Positions 25,114 to 34,329 of a stretch of 50,803 bases of DNA are shown one piece after another. Origin of the DNA: Labilithrix sp. (GTDB lineage: Bacteria > Myxococcota_A > Polyangia > Polyangiales > Polyangiaceae); assembly GCA_019637105.1 (NCBI GenBank), contig JAHBWF010000041.1, forward strand, positions 1-50,803. The letters are read 5' to 3'. Below the pieces are notes generated by a model. The model was not told the DNA's origin and searched no databases. It was given only the letters and a program-made list of their open reading frames with translations. Within the stretch, counting starts at the first letter, position 1. Each line of letters starts with the position of its first letter. A program made the position numbers and the translations under genes.

Positions 25114-27639
25114 GTGGCGATGGACGTGTCGGCGGTGCCGTCGAAGGTGTGCGCAGCGTGTGGCGGGCGCTACCCCGGCGACGCGCTGTTCTGCCCGACG
25201 GACGGGACCCCGCTCCAGAGCGCCGCCGCCGCCGAGCGCGAGGCCACCGATCCGTACCTCGGCCAGGAGATCTCCGGGCACATCGAGATCCGCCAGCTCG
25301 TCGGGGTCGGCGCGATGGGCCGCGTCTACCGCGCGTTCCAGCGCGGCATCGATCGCGACGTCGCCGTGAAGATCCTCCACCGCGAGCTCTCCGCGAACGC
25401 GCAGCTCGTCTCGCGCTTCACGCGCGAGGCGAAGGTCGCCTCGCGCCTCCAGCACCCGAACGTCGTCCAGGTGTTGCTCGCCGGGCAGCTCCCCGACCGC
25501 GCGCTCTACATGGTGATGGAGTACCTCGACGGCCTCTCGCTCCAGAGCGCGCTCGCGGCCGCCGGCGGGGCGCTGCCGTTGAACCGCGCGCTGCACATCG
25601 CGCTCCAGCTCTGCGAGGCCGCCGGCGAGGCCCACGCTCAGGGCATCGTGCACCGCGATCTCAAGCCGGAGAACGTGATGCTCGTCCGCCGCGGCGCGGA
25701 TCCGGACTACGTCAAGGTGCTCGACTTCGGGATCGCGCGCATCAACTGGGGCGAGCAGTCCGTGGCGACCGCGGCCGGGCTCATCTTCGGGACGGCGCGC
25801 TACATCTCGCCGGAGGGCGCTCAGGGCAACGCGGTCGGCCCCGCGAGCGACGTCTACGCGATCGGCACGCTGCTCTTCCAGATGCTGTCGGGCCGCACGC
25901 CCTTCGACGGCGATCAGGCCGTCGGTCTCCTCGTCCAGCAGATCCACGATCCGGCGCCGCAGCTCCGGTCCATCCCTCGCGCCGCGTACGTGCCGGAGCC
26001 GATCGCCGACGTCGTGATGGCGACCCTCGTGAAGGATCCGGCCAGGCGCGAGCCCGACGCGCGCGCGCTCGGGCAGGCGATCTTCGAGGCCGCGAAGCTC
26101 TCGGGCCTGTCCCCCGACGAGTTCGCGCGGCCGCTGCACCGGCGCCCGCCCTCGGCGATGAAGCTGCCGCCGGTCGAGCGCACGAAGCAGCTCGAGCTCG
26201 CGCCGGAGATCGCCGAGCGCATGGCGGCTCCGGCGAACGGGCGCGCCGCCGCGGCGGAGCCGTCGCGTCCGCCCACGGCCGCCACGGTGAAGTGGGAGCC
26301 GCCCTCGGAGTTCCAGGCGCGGCTCGCCGAGGCGACCGGGCGCCCGGCGTCGTCGCCGGCCCTCTCCGGGGATCGCCCGTCGGGGGTGATCGACGCCGCG
26401 CCGAGGCCGCGCGTGCCGTCGAGCGTCGACGAGACCATCGACGACATGGCGTTCGACGCCAAGCAACACGGCTCCACGCCGGCGTATTTCCCCACGCCGA
26501 CGACCCCGCCGACGGTCATCCCCGCCGAAGGATCGGCGCCGCAGATCCCGCGCACCGTCCCGGGCGACGTGGAGGGGCCCGTGCGGACGCACTACACGCC
26601 GCCGATCGCCGACGCGACGACCAGCCCGCCGGCGGCGGCGCGGCCGCTGCCTTCGAGCCCCGAGCTCGCGCGTCCGTCGAGCCACCCTCCCGCTCCTGCG
26701 GCGCACGCCCCCGCTCCCGCGGCGCACGACGAGAGGCGCTCGCGCGCGTGGCTCCTCGTGGTCCTCTGCTTCGTCCTCGGCGCGGCGATCGCGCTCGGCT
26801 GGGCCTGGAAGGTCGGCAAGATCGGCGGCGCGGACGCCGAGGAGGAGCGCTTCGTCGCCCGCGCCACGGACGCGATGTTCAAGAACCGCTTCCACGAGCC
26901 TCCCGGCGACAACGTGAAGGACATCACCGACGAGGGGCTCCGCCGCTGGCCGAACGATCGTCGGCTGCTCGACATCCGCGTCCGCGCGGCGAGCGAGCTC
27001 ACGTCGCAGGCGATCGCCCAGCGCTCGGCCGGCGACGTCCTCGAGGCGTTGCGGCTCGCCAAGATCGCCCACGACCTCGATCCGCACGACGCGTCGGCGA
27101 AGCGTCTGGTCGAGCAGTACGAGTCCGAGCTCGCCACGTTCAGCCCGTCGGCCGCGCCGACGCTCGCCAAGCCGCCCGAGCGCCCGCCCGCACCCGCGCC
27201 CGCGACGGCGCCAAAGCCGCCCGGTCCCGGTCCGGCTCCGACCTCGTCGGTCCAGCCGCGCGTCGACTACAAGGCGCTCGTCGACGTGTCCGTCGCGACG
27301 CCGCGCCTCGGGCAGACGGTCGATTTGACGGCGCGCGTCGCGCCGAACAAGGGCGACTTCGAGGCGCCGGGGTTCACCGTCGTCGGCCCCGGCGTCCCCG
27401 GCGGCATCCGCGTGCCCGCGCAGGCCGTCCAGCCGGGGGTCTTCAAGGCGAGCTACGCCTTCCTCGAGCCCGGTCGCTTCGAGATCAGCTTCACGACGCA
27501 GGAGAGCGGCCGTCCGATCTCCGCCAAGCGCTCCGTCACCGCGGGCGCGCCTGCGCCCGCGCCCACGCCCACGCCGACGGCGCCCCCGACGACCACGACA
27601 CCGAGCCCGAAGCCGACGGAGAACGTGAAGTGGATGTAG
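25114..27639 (+). CDS. Transmembrane Ser/Thr protein kinase with zinc ribbon
   Basis: An 841-residue Hanks-type kinase. The N-terminus has a zinc-ribbon-like CAACGG...FCPTDG (Cys13, Cys16, Cys27; the fourth ligand position is Asp). The kinase domain (about 57-330) has the Gly loop GVGAMGRVY, Lys86 (VAVKIL), HRDLKPEN (Asp182), DFGIAR (Asp204) and SPE in place of APE; all catalytic residues are present. A Pro/Ala-rich linker leads to one transmembrane helix (about 544-565, AWLLVVLCFVLGAAIALGWAW), followed by a helical region and a C-terminal beta domain presumably outside the membrane. The next gene starts within about 15 nt of its stop. Confidence 0.9.
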   Translation: MAMDVSAVPSKVCAACGGRYPGDALFCPTDGTPLQSAAAAEREATDPYLGQEISGHIEIRQLVGVGAMGRVYRAFQRGIDRDVAVKILHRELSANAQLVSRFTREAKVASRLQHPNVVQVLLAGQLPDRALYMVMEYLDGLSLQSALAAAGGALPLNRALHIALQLCEAAGEAHAQGIVHRDLKPENVMLVRRGADPDYVKVLDFGIARINWGEQSVATAAGLIFGTARYISPEGAQGNAVGPASDVYAIGTLLFQMLSGRTPFDGDQAVGLLVQQIHDPAPQLRSIPRAAYVPEPIADVVMATLVKDPARREPDARALGQAIFEAAKLSGLSPDEFARPLHRRPPSAMKLPPVERTKQLELAPEIAERMAAPANGRAAAAEPSRPPTAATVKWEPPSEFQARLAEATGRPASSPALSGDRPSGVIDAAPRPRVPSSVDETIDDMAFDAKQHGSTPAYFPTPTTPPTVIPAEGSAPQIPRTVPGDVEGPVRTHYTPPIADATTSPPAAARPLPSSPELARPSSHPPAPAAHAPAPAAHDERRSRAWLLVVLCFVLGAAIALGWAWKVGKIGGADAEEERFVARATDAMFKNRFHEPPGDNVKDITDEGLRRWPNDRRLLDIRVRAASELTSQAIAQRSAGDVLEALRLAKIAHDLDPHDASAKRLVEQYESELATFSPSAAPTLAKPPERPPAPAPATAPKPPGPGPAPTSSVQPRVDYKALVDVSVATPRLGQTVDLTARVAPNKGDFEAPGFTVVGPGVPGGIRVPAQAVQPGVFKASYAFLEPGRFEISFTTQESGRPISAKRSVTAGAPAPAPTPTPTAPPTTTTPSPKPTENVKWM

Positions 27640-27653
27640 CGCGTGCGGCCTGC

Positions 27654-28481
27654 ATGCGCCTCGCGGTCCTCGTGTCGTACGGCGTCACCTCCGGCGTCGC
27701 CGCGGCGGCGCCGAGCGAGAGCGCCGCGTCGACCTCGGGCAGCGCCGCGTCGGCCTCGGGCAGCGCCGCGTCGACCTCGGGCGTCGTCTCGGCGCCCGCG
27801 TCCGAGCCGAGCGAGGGCGTCGCGAACGACGCGCTCGCGCGCATCATCGACCGCCCGCACACCGTCGCCGAGCTCGAGGCCGGGATCATCGCGCTCCCGA
27901 ACGCGCCGATCTCCCCGGGCCAGCGCGGCGGCGACACGCCGCTCGTCGGCAAGATCGGCCGCGGCGACGCCACGATGCAGACGGGGATCCACGTCCTTTA
28001 TCGCTGGAGCCGCGACTACGCGATCGGCGCCGGCGCCATCTTCGCGCCGAGCCCGACGTCGGACGAGCAGTACGGCGGCCTCACCGCGCTCCGCCGCACG
28101 CACGCGCGCTCGTACTTCTTCCTCGGGATGGAGGGCCGGTACGTCCCGCTCCACTACAAGTACTTCGAGGCCTGGGTCGGTCTCTCGGCGGGCGCCGTCA
28201 TCATCGCCGATCGCTTCACCACCGAGGCGGGCTCCGAGGTCCCCGCCATCCTCGGCACGCGCGACGTGACGATCCGCACCGAGGGCTTCGCGCTCGGCGC
28301 GCAGGGCGGCGGCACCTACTACCTCAGCGAGAACTGGCTCGCGGGCGCGAACCTCCGCGGCTACCACTGGATCCTGCCGGACACGCCGCGCTGCTCCGCG
28401 ATCGGAGACTGCGCGACGCTCGGCGGATCGGTCCTGGTGCTGGAGCTCGGGCTGACGATCGGCTACCGCCTGCCGCTCTGA
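27654..28481 (+). CDS. Outer-membrane beta-barrel-like hypothetical protein
   Basis: A 275-residue protein with a short N-terminal signal-like stretch (MRLAVLVSYGVTSGVAAAAP), a 7-residue repeat SAASTSG, and a C-terminal ~180 residues of alternating aromatic/hydrophobic strands (TGIHVLYRWSRDYAIGAGAIF, YFFLGMEGRYVPLHY, GTYYLSENWLAGANLRGYHW) ending in ELGLTIGYRLPL, which looks like a barrel. The start is uncertain: ATG 27654, or a GTG at 27630 that overlaps the kinase. Probably co-transcribed with the kinase. Confidence 0.75.
   Translation: MRLAVLVSYGVTSGVAAAAPSESAASTSGSAASASGSAASTSGVVSAPASEPSEGVANDALARIIDRPHTVAELEAGIIALPNAPISPGQRGGDTPLVGKIGRGDATMQTGIHVLYRWSRDYAIGAGAIFAPSPTSDEQYGGLTALRRTHARSYFFLGMEGRYVPLHYKYFEAWVGLSAGAVIIADRFTTEAGSEVPAILGTRDVTIRTEGFALGAQGGGTYYLSENWLAGANLRGYHWILPDTPRCSAIGDCATLGGSVLVLELGLTIGYRLPL
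27719..27783 (+). repeat. 21-bp in-frame repeat
   Basis: Three copies of a 21-bp unit encode SAASTSG, SAASASG, SAASTSG near the N-terminus of the barrel-like protein. Confidence 0.8.
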
Positions 28482-28519
28482 CGGCGCGCCGGCGCTTCGG
28501 ACGGGCGCTCGACGGGCGC

Positions 28520-29221
28520 TCAACCCGAGCGTACGGCCAGCGCGAGCACGTCCGCGAGGCGCTCGAGCACGATCGCGACGATCGCCAGCAGCCCGAGGGC
28601 GCGCAGCGGCGCCAGGAGCGCGTGCACCTGCGCGGGCGACGCCGCGCGCGCGACGAGCGCGAAGGCGATCTCGAGGACGACCGCCGTCGCGAGCAGCGGC
28701 GCGCCGATCGCCACGGCGAGGCCGATCCCCGCGACCAGCGCGTGCGCCGCCGCGAGCAGCGGGTGCTCGCCGAGCGTCGTCGTCGCGAGGGTCTCCGCGA
28801 CGCGCGCCGGTCCGCCCGTCGCGAGGAAGACGACGCTCGCGAGGAGCGAGAGCAGGATCGCGAGCGGCGTCGCGCGCGCGCCCTCCACCACCGCGAGCCC
28901 GGCGCCGTCCTGCGCACCGCGGAGCGAGTCGACGAGCCCGCCCGCCATCGTCGCGGCCCACAGCGGGATCGCCGCGGCGAGCGCGACCGGGATCCCCAGC
29001 GCGATCTGCTCGAGCGCGAGCACGAACCACGGCGTCGCGCCGCGCTCGAGCGCGATCGGCGCGAGCGCAGGGTAGATCCCCGCGGCGAGCGCGACGCCGA
29101 GCACCCCGCGCGCGGGCGCGGGCAGCGCCCTCAGCCCGAACGCCGGCACGATGGCGAGCGTCGGGGCGAAGCGCGCCCAGGCGAGGCCGAGGCCCTCGAG
29201 GTCGGACAGCGGCCCACCCAC
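28520..29221 (-). CDS. SctT/FliR/SpaR-family export apparatus protein
   Basis: A 233-residue, very hydrophobic protein with about six membrane helices. It follows the FliR/SctT pattern: N-terminal helix with ARFAPTLAIVPAFG, then GIPVALAAAIPLWAATMAGGLVDSLRGAQ (the conserved segment near residues 75-105), and C-terminal PLLATAVVLEIAFALVARAASPAQVH. This protein belongs to the inner-membrane export gate of flagella and type III secretion. No other flagellar or T3SS gene is in the window. The start is a GTG; it is divergent from the MaoC gene and convergent with the barrel-like gene. A little shorter than the usual ~260 residues. Confidence 0.82.
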   Translation of the reverse strand: MGGPLSDLEGLGLAWARFAPTLAIVPAFGLRALPAPARGVLGVALAAGIYPALAPIALERGATPWFVLALEQIALGIPVALAAAIPLWAATMAGGLVDSLRGAQDGAGLAVVEGARATPLAILLSLLASVVFLATGGPARVAETLATTTLGEHPLLAAAHALVAGIGLAVAIGAPLLATAVVLEIAFALVARAASPAQVHALLAPLRALGLLAIVAIVLERLADVLALAVRSG

Positions 29222-29269
29222 GGTCCGCAGATTGACACGGCTCGGAGGCCGTGGGAATCCGAGCTCGCC

Positions 29270-30118
29270 ATGGCCCTCGATCTATCCGTCGTCGACAAGC
29301 CGCTCGAGCCGCAGATCTTCTCCTACTCGTGGAAGGACACCGTCCTCTACGCGCTCGGCGTCGGCGCGAAGAAGGACGAGCTCGACTGGCTCTACGAGGG
29401 CCGCGGCCCGAAGGTGCTCCCGAGCTTCGCCGTCGTCCCGATGTTCAAGCCGATGCTCGATTGCGTCGTGAGGACGGGCGGCGATCTCTCGATGGTCGTG
29501 CACGGCAAGCAGAGCGTCCGCCTGCACGCCGATCTCCCGCCCGAGGCGACGGTCTCGACCGTGGCGCGTGTCCGCGGCCTCTACGACATGCGAAAGTTCG
29601 CGATCGTCGTCATCGACTGCGAGATCAAGGACGCCGCCGCGAAGCTCCTCGCCGAGACCTCGTCGCAGATCATCATCCGCGGCGCCGGCAACTTCGGGGG
29701 CGAGGCGCCGCCGAAGGAAGAGAAGGTCGCCGAGGCGCCGAAGGGGCAGGAGCCCGACTTCCGCTTCGAGGAGAAGACCGCCCCCGAGCAGGCGCTGCTC
29801 TACCGGCTCTCCGGCGACTGGAACCCGCTCCACGCCGACCCCGAGTTCGCGGCGCGCGTCGGCTTCGAGCAGGGGCCGATCCTCCACGGCCTCTGCACGT
29901 TCGGACACATGGTCCGTCACGTCGGCAAGGTCGCGTGCGGCGGCGATTCCTCGCGGCTGGTGGCGTTCGAGACGAAGTTCTCGAAGCCGGTGTGGCCGGG
30001 CGACACCCTGGTCACCGAGGGCTGGAACGTCGCGCCCGGGAAGATCGCGCTCCAGGTGAAGGCGAAGGAGCGCGACGAGGCCGTGTGCACGGCGTCGTGG
30101 GCGCTCACGCGCGCCTGA
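29270..30118 (+). CDS. MaoC-like (R)-specific enoyl-CoA hydratase
   Basis: A 282-residue double-hotdog hydratase 2, similar to the hydratase part of peroxisomal MFE-2. The C-terminal hotdog carries the hydratase-2 motif YRLSGDWNPLHADPEFA with catalytic Asp183, Asn185 and His188, followed by GFEQGPILHGLCTFG. The N-terminal hotdog (residues 1-140) lacks that motif, as usual. It hydrates trans-2-enoyl-CoA to (R)-3-hydroxyacyl-CoA. The thiolase at 32.6 kb is on the same strand but not in the same operon. The promoter is unclear. Confidence 0.9.
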   Translation: MALDLSVVDKPLEPQIFSYSWKDTVLYALGVGAKKDELDWLYEGRGPKVLPSFAVVPMFKPMLDCVVRTGGDLSMVVHGKQSVRLHADLPPEATVSTVARVRGLYDMRKFAIVVIDCEIKDAAAKLLAETSSQIIIRGAGNFGGEAPPKEEKVAEAPKGQEPDFRFEEKTAPEQALLYRLSGDWNPLHADPEFAARVGFEQGPILHGLCTFGHMVRHVGKVACGGDSSRLVAFETKFSKPVWPGDTLVTEGWNVAPGKIALQVKAKERDEAVCTASWALTRA

Positions 30119-30131
30119 CCGCGCCGCCGCT

Positions 30132-31727
30132 TCAGCGCTTCGCGATCACGCTGTCGATCGCGCGCATGATCGCCTCGCGCCCGAACGGCTTCTTGAGGCA
30201 GAGGTTCGGCACGGCCTCGAGGAAGCTCGAGAGCGCGGGCGTGAAGGCGCCGCCGGACATGAAGACGAGGCGCGCGAGGAGATCGGGCCGCCGGCTCGCG
30301 ATCGCGTCGTGCATGTCCATCCCGGTGCGGTCGGGCATCATCACGTCGCAGAAGATCACGTCGAACGACGTGGACTTGATCGCCTCCTCGGCGGCCTCGA
30401 CGCTCGCCACCACCGTGAGGTCGTGGCTCGCGAGGACGCGCTGGAACCAGCGCCGGATCCGCGCGTCGTCGTCGATCACGAGGACGGAGCACCTGCGCGG
30501 AGAGGAGGCGGGCGGCGCGGGGACGCGCGACGGACGGCGCGTGGCGGGCGTGCTCGGAGGGAGCTCGACCGTGAAGGCGGTCCCGAGTCCCGGTCGGCTC
30601 TCCACCGCGATCGAGCCGCCGAGCTTCTCGACGATCCCCTTGCAGATCGTGAGGCCGAGGCCGGTCCCCGCGCCGAGGGGCTTCGTCGTGAAGAACGGAT
30701 CGAAGACGCGCTCGACGTGCTCGGCGGCGATCCCGCAGCCAGTGTCGCGGATCTCGATCATCGCGCCGCCGAGCAGGCTCGTGGACGTCGTGACCGTGAC
30801 GGTGTTCTCGCTCGCGCGGCCGTCGGGGATCGCGTACGCGGCGTTCAAGAGCAGGTTCAGGAAGACCTGGGTGAGGCGCACGGCGTTGGCCGACACGGCG
30901 GGGACCACCTGGAGGTTTCGTACGATCCGGGCGCGGTGACGGAGCTCGTTGTTCGCCATCTGGAGCGCGGTCTCGAGGACCGAGCGGACGTCCATCGGCT
31001 CGCGCGTGTCGTCGTCGGTCCGCGACAGCGCGCGGAGATCGCGGACGATGATCTTGATCCGCTCGACGCCCGTCCGCGCGTCCTCGAGCGCCTCGACCAT
31101 CTCGTCGGCGCGCATCGCCGCGCCGGAGCCGAGCGCCTCGACGACGACGTCGAGGTTGCCCGCGATGTACGCCAGCGGGTTGTTGATCTCGTGAGCCACG
31201 CTCCCGAGGAGCTGCCCCACGGAGGCCATGCGCTCGGCCACGACCGCCCGCCGCGCGGCGAGCGCGCGCGCCTCCGTGACGTCGCGGAAACACCACACAC
31301 GCGCCCGGACCTCGCCGTCGCTCGCGTGGACGGGCGCCGTATAGCGGCTGATCGTGCGGCCGTCGGCGAGCTCGATCTCGTCCGTCGCGACCGCCTCGTC
31401 GTCGGCGTGGAGCTGACGCACGCGCTCGACGAACGCGTCGGGTCTCGCCGCGAGCGTCGCCGTGTGCGCGAGGAGGGCCTCGCCGCCGCCGCCGCTCTCC
31501 GCGGCGCGCCGCAGCGCCTCCGGGACGTGCCACATCTCGAAGAAGCCGCGGTTGATGCTGGCGATCGTGCCCGTGTCGTCCACGACCAGGATCGCCTCGG
31601 CCACCGCCGCGAGGACGGCTCGCGTCATCGCGAGGCTCTTCGCCAGCTCCCCGTTCTTCTGTTCGATCTCGGCGCGCAGCCGGTCCAGCGCAGCGAGGAC
31701 GTCGGGGAGCGAACGCGAGGGCGGCAT
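30132..31727 (-). CDS. Hybrid sensor histidine kinase (PAS-HisKA-HATPase-REC)
   Basis: A 531-residue soluble hybrid kinase. The N-terminal coiled coil (about 8-35) is followed by a PAS domain (about 36-155), HisKA with His179 (SVAHEINNPLAYI), an ATPase domain (NAAYAIPDG N box, DTGCGIAAEH G1, GAGTGLGL G2) and a receiver with phospho-acceptor Asp461 (IFCDVMMPD) and KKPF. All key residues are present. No membrane helix, so it senses a cytoplasmic signal. Convergent with the MaoC gene (13-bp gap). No partner regulator gene is adjacent. Confidence 0.94.
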   Translation of the reverse strand: MPPSRSLPDVLAALDRLRAEIEQKNGELAKSLAMTRAVLAAVAEAILVVDDTGTIASINRGFFEMWHVPEALRRAAESGGGGEALLAHTATLAARPDAFVERVRQLHADDEAVATDEIELADGRTISRYTAPVHASDGEVRARVWCFRDVTEARALAARRAVVAERMASVGQLLGSVAHEINNPLAYIAGNLDVVVEALGSGAAMRADEMVEALEDARTGVERIKIIVRDLRALSRTDDDTREPMDVRSVLETALQMANNELRHRARIVRNLQVVPAVSANAVRLTQVFLNLLLNAAYAIPDGRASENTVTVTTSTSLLGGAMIEIRDTGCGIAAEHVERVFDPFFTTKPLGAGTGLGLTICKGIVEKLGGSIAVESRPGLGTAFTVELPPSTPATRRPSRVPAPPASSPRRCSVLVIDDDARIRRWFQRVLASHDLTVVASVEAAEEAIKSTSFDVIFCDVMMPDRTGMDMHDAIASRRPDLLARLVFMSGGAFTPALSSFLEAVPNLCLKKPFGREAIMRAIDSVIAKR

Positions 31728-31948
31728 GTCCCCACAACGGCCAATGGATTGGAAGAGTTAAGCGTCGTGTCTCGCCACGCCGAGCGCGCGTCGGGCGTCT
31801 CGCCGCGCGGATGCGCGTTGGGGATCGCCGCGCCGGGGCGCTGGGTTGCACGCGATGTGGTCGCGTGGCGCCGACGAAGGCGGCGTGGCCGCCGACGCAG
31901 GTCGCGATCACGGCGCGAGATGCACGGCCGCGGGCGGGAAAAATGGTG

Positions 31949-32467
31949 TCAGTGACGGATCGCGTTGAGGCAGGCGCCGAGGAGCGAGGCGCCGATGAAG
32001 ATCGCCGCGACGGCGAGGCGTATCCAGAAGAACGTGCTCCATCCGCTCGCCCAGCCGCTCGGAGCCGCGTGGTTGTAGCCCGCGTACGGCTGCCCGCCGC
32101 CGAAGCCCGAGACGGGGTGGCCGTACGGGTTCGGCTGTGGCCCGCCGTACGGGTTCGGCGCGCCGTAGCCTTGCGGAGCATCGTAGCCCTGCGGAGCGCC
32201 GTAGCCTTGCGGAGCGCCGTAGCCCTGCGGAGCGCCGTAGCCTTGCGGAGCGCCGTAGCCTTGCGGAGCACCGTGACCCTGCGGAGCACCGTAGCCCTGC
32301 GGAGCGCCGTAGCCTTGCGGAGCGCCGTAGCCTTGCGGAGCGCCGTAGCTCTGAGGGGCTCCGTAGCCTTGCGGAGCCAGCGCCTGTCCGCAGAAGTGGC
32401 ACTGGATCGCTTGCGGGTTCGTACGCACGCCGCCGCAGGTCGGACACGTCGGAGCGCCAGCGTTCAT
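31949..32467 (-). CDS. Zinc-ribbon, QGYGAP-repeat, single-TM protein
   Basis: A 172-residue protein in three parts: a zinc ribbon at 8-28 (CPTCGG...CHFCGQ), about 14 tandem QGYGAP hexapeptides (33-115), and a C-terminal membrane helix ([22 protein letters not shown]). The repeat is Gly/Tyr/Gln-rich and intrinsically disordered, of the kind that can drive phase separation. The ATG is 7 nt after a TATCGT box. Zinc ribbon inside and C-terminal anchor suggest a tail-anchored inner-membrane protein. Function unknown. Confidence 0.8.
   Translation of the reverse strand: MNAGAPTCPTCGGVRTNPQAIQCHFCGQALAPQGYGAPQSYGAPQGYGAPQGYGAPQGYGAPQGHGAPQGYGAPQGYGAPQGYGAPQGYGAPQGYDAPQGYGAPNPYGGPQPNPYGHPVSGFGGGQPYAGYNHAAPSGWASGWSTFFWIRLAVAAIFIGASLLGACLNAIRH
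32110..32375. repeat. 18-bp tandem repeat coding for QGYGAP
   Basis: About 13 copies of an 18-bp unit (plus-strand form ccttgcggagcgccgtag) with sporadic point changes giving [12 protein letters not shown] and QGYDAP variants. Confidence 0.9.
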
Positions 32468-32474
32468 CGCCTCA

Positions 32475-32480
32475 ACGATA
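32475..32480 (-). promoter_or_regulatory. -10 box placed for a leaderless start
   Basis: Minus-strand TATCGT, 7 nt, then ATG at 32467; the same hexamer as in front of msrC. Confidence 0.45.
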
Positions 32481-32574
32481 TCGGTTTTCCCCGCGCGAGG
32501 ACGAGGGGTAGCGTCGCCCGGGGAAAACGCCTAAGTTCGCGGCCGGATCTCACTCACCTCGCTGGAGAATTGCC

Positions 32575-33768
32575 ATGGCCAAGCTGTCGAAGTCGATCGT
32601 CGTCGTGGGGGCCAAGCGCACCGCGTTCGGGACCATGCAAGGGACGCTCAAGGGGGTGGGCGCCAACGACCTCGCGGTCCACGCCGCGAAGGCCGCGATC
32701 GCGCAGGCCGGGATCGCCGCGGACGCGATCGGTCACGTCATCATCGGGAACGTCATGCAGACGAGCCCGGACGCGATTTACTGCGCCCGTCACGTCGGCC
32801 TCAAGGCCGGCCTCCCGATCACCACGCCCGCCCTCACCGTCAACCGCCTCTGCGGCTCGGGCTTCCAGGCGGTCATCAACGGCGCCGAGCAGCTCCTCCT
32901 CGGCGAGGCCGAGGCCGTGCTCGTCGGCGGGACCGAGAACATGACGCAGGCGCCGCACATCCTCCGCGGCAGCCGTGACGGCTGGGCCTTCGGGAAGGCG
33001 CCTCAGGTCGAGGACTCGCTCTGGAGCGCGCTCACCGACAGCTACGTGAACACGCCGATGGCGGTCACCGCGGAGAACCTCGCGACCAAGTACGGCATCG
33101 GCCGCGCGGAGTGCGACGCGTACGCGCTGACGAGCCAGCAGCGCTGGGCCGCCGCGAACGAGAAGGGCGTCTTCAAGGACGAGATCGCGCCGCTCGAGAT
33201 CCAGCAGCGGAAGGCCACCGTGCAGTTCGCCGTCGACGAGCACCCGCGTCCGCAGACGACGCTCGAGGCCCTCGCGAAGCTCGGGCCGGTCTTCAAGAAG
33301 GACGGCGTCGTCACCGCCGGCAACGCGTCCGGCATCAGCGACGGCGCCGCGTGCCTCGTCCTCACGACCGAGGACTTCGCGAAGGCGAAGGGCCTCAAGC
33401 CGCTCGCGCGCCTCGTGCAGTGGGGCGTCGCCGGCGTCGATCCGAGCATCATGGGCATCGGCCCGGCGCCCGCGATCCAGTCCGCGCTCGCCCGCGCCGA
33501 CTTGAAGCAGAGCGACGTCGACGTGTTCGAGGTCAACGAGGCGTTCGCCCCGCAGTACCTCGCCGTCGAGAAGGAGCTCGGGCTCCCGCGCGACCGGACG
33601 AACGTGAACGGCGGCGCGATCGCGCTCGGCCACCCGCTCGGCGCGAGCGGCGCGCGCATCACGGCGCACCTCGTCTACGAGCTCGCGCGTCGCGGCGGTC
33701 GCTACGCCGTCGGCAGCGCGTGCATCGGCGGTGGCCAGGGCCTCGCGGTCGTCCTCGAGAAGGTCTGA
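32575..33768 (+). CDS. Acetyl-CoA acetyltransferase / 3-ketoacyl-CoA thiolase
   Basis: A 397-residue type II thiolase of normal length. The catalytic residues are Cys93 (NRLCGSGFQ), His353 (GAIALGHPLGASGAR) and Cys383 (SACIGGGQG); the GGTENMTQAPH and VNEAFAPQYLAVEKELGL segments also fit. It either condenses two acetyl-CoA or cleaves 3-ketoacyl-CoA; the sequence does not separate AtoB- from FadA-type use, though the N-terminus resembles ACAA2-like enzymes. A GGAG lies ~9 nt before the ATG. Monocistronic in appearance. Confidence 0.94.
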   Translation: MAKLSKSIVVVGAKRTAFGTMQGTLKGVGANDLAVHAAKAAIAQAGIAADAIGHVIIGNVMQTSPDAIYCARHVGLKAGLPITTPALTVNRLCGSGFQAVINGAEQLLLGEAEAVLVGGTENMTQAPHILRGSRDGWAFGKAPQVEDSLWSALTDSYVNTPMAVTAENLATKYGIGRAECDAYALTSQQRWAAANEKGVFKDEIAPLEIQQRKATVQFAVDEHPRPQTTLEALAKLGPVFKKDGVVTAGNASGISDGAACLVLTTEDFAKAKGLKPLARLVQWGVAGVDPSIMGIGPAPAIQSALARADLKQSDVDVFEVNEAFAPQYLAVEKELGLPRDRTNVNGGAIALGHPLGASGARITAHLVYELARRGGRYAVGSACIGGGQGLAVVLEKV

Positions 33769-33788
33769 GCTCGGCCCGGCGGCGCAAG

Positions 33789-33811
33789 GTGTCGGCCCGC
33801 GAGGCCGGCAC
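33789..33811. terminator. Hairpin between convergent genes
   Basis: gtgtcggcc and ggccggcac form a 9-bp stem with one mismatch around a 5-base loop, 20 nt after the thiolase stop and 33 nt from the stop of the opposing gene. Confidence 0.4.
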
Positions 33812-33843
33812 CGCGCGCCCCGCTCAGGGGAGCTGCTCGACGC

Positions 33844-34329
33844 TCAGGAGAGCTGTTCGACGAGGACGGCGCCGTTCGCGCGCGCGCTGTCGAGGTCGCT
33901 CCAGCCGGTGCCGGAGACGACGCACCAACCGATGGCGTTCTTCATCCGCTGCACGGCGTCGAGGGCGGCGCGGAGGCTCGGGAACGTCCACGAGAGGAGC
34001 CCCGGCTCGACGTTGTGCCAGCCGTGAACGAAGAGCGTGACCTCGCGGGCGGCGCGTGACGCCGCGGCGGCGGCGGACGGATCGGGCTTGCAGACGAACA
34101 CGTCGGAGTCGTCGAGGCCGTCGTAGGAGGGAGGGGACGGAGGCACGCCGAGAGCCGGGAGCGAGTCGGTCGAAACGGGCTGCTCCACCACGGGAGCGAC
34201 GGGCGAGGGGCGGGAGGCGGGAGCGAGCTTCACGGGCGAGACTTGAGACGTAGCTTCGGCGGTCGCCGAAACGGCCTCGCGTCGGATGACCGACGTCTTC
34301 GTGTCTCGTGCTCGCCGGAAGAGGCGCAT
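33844..34329 (-). CDS. Hypothetical protein (161 aa)
   Basis: The ATG at 34327-34329 follows AAGGAAAAGAGG, a good Shine-Dalgarno, which fixes the start (the frame stays open further upstream). The N-terminal ~85 residues are basic then Pro/Val-rich and probably disordered. The C-terminal ~75 residues form a compact domain (VTLFVHGWHNVEPGLLSWTFPSLRAALDAVQRMKNAIGWCVVSGT, split here as seen) with two Cys and several Trp. I do not recognise it. No signal or membrane helix. Confidence 0.65.
   Translation of the reverse strand: MRLFRRARDTKTSVIRREAVSATAEATSQVSPVKLAPASRPSPVAPVVEQPVSTDSLPALGVPPSPPSYDGLDDSDVFVCKPDPSAAAAASRAAREVTLFVHGWHNVEPGLLSWTFPSLRAALDAVQRMKNAIGWCVVSGTGWSDLDSARANGAVLVEQLS

Noticed and set aside
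22740-28481. A 1913-codon open frame on the plus strand
   Set aside because: It crosses antisense scpA, non-coding repeats and the kinase gene in a wrong frame; only its last 275 codons (barrel-like protein) look real. High GC removes stop codons.
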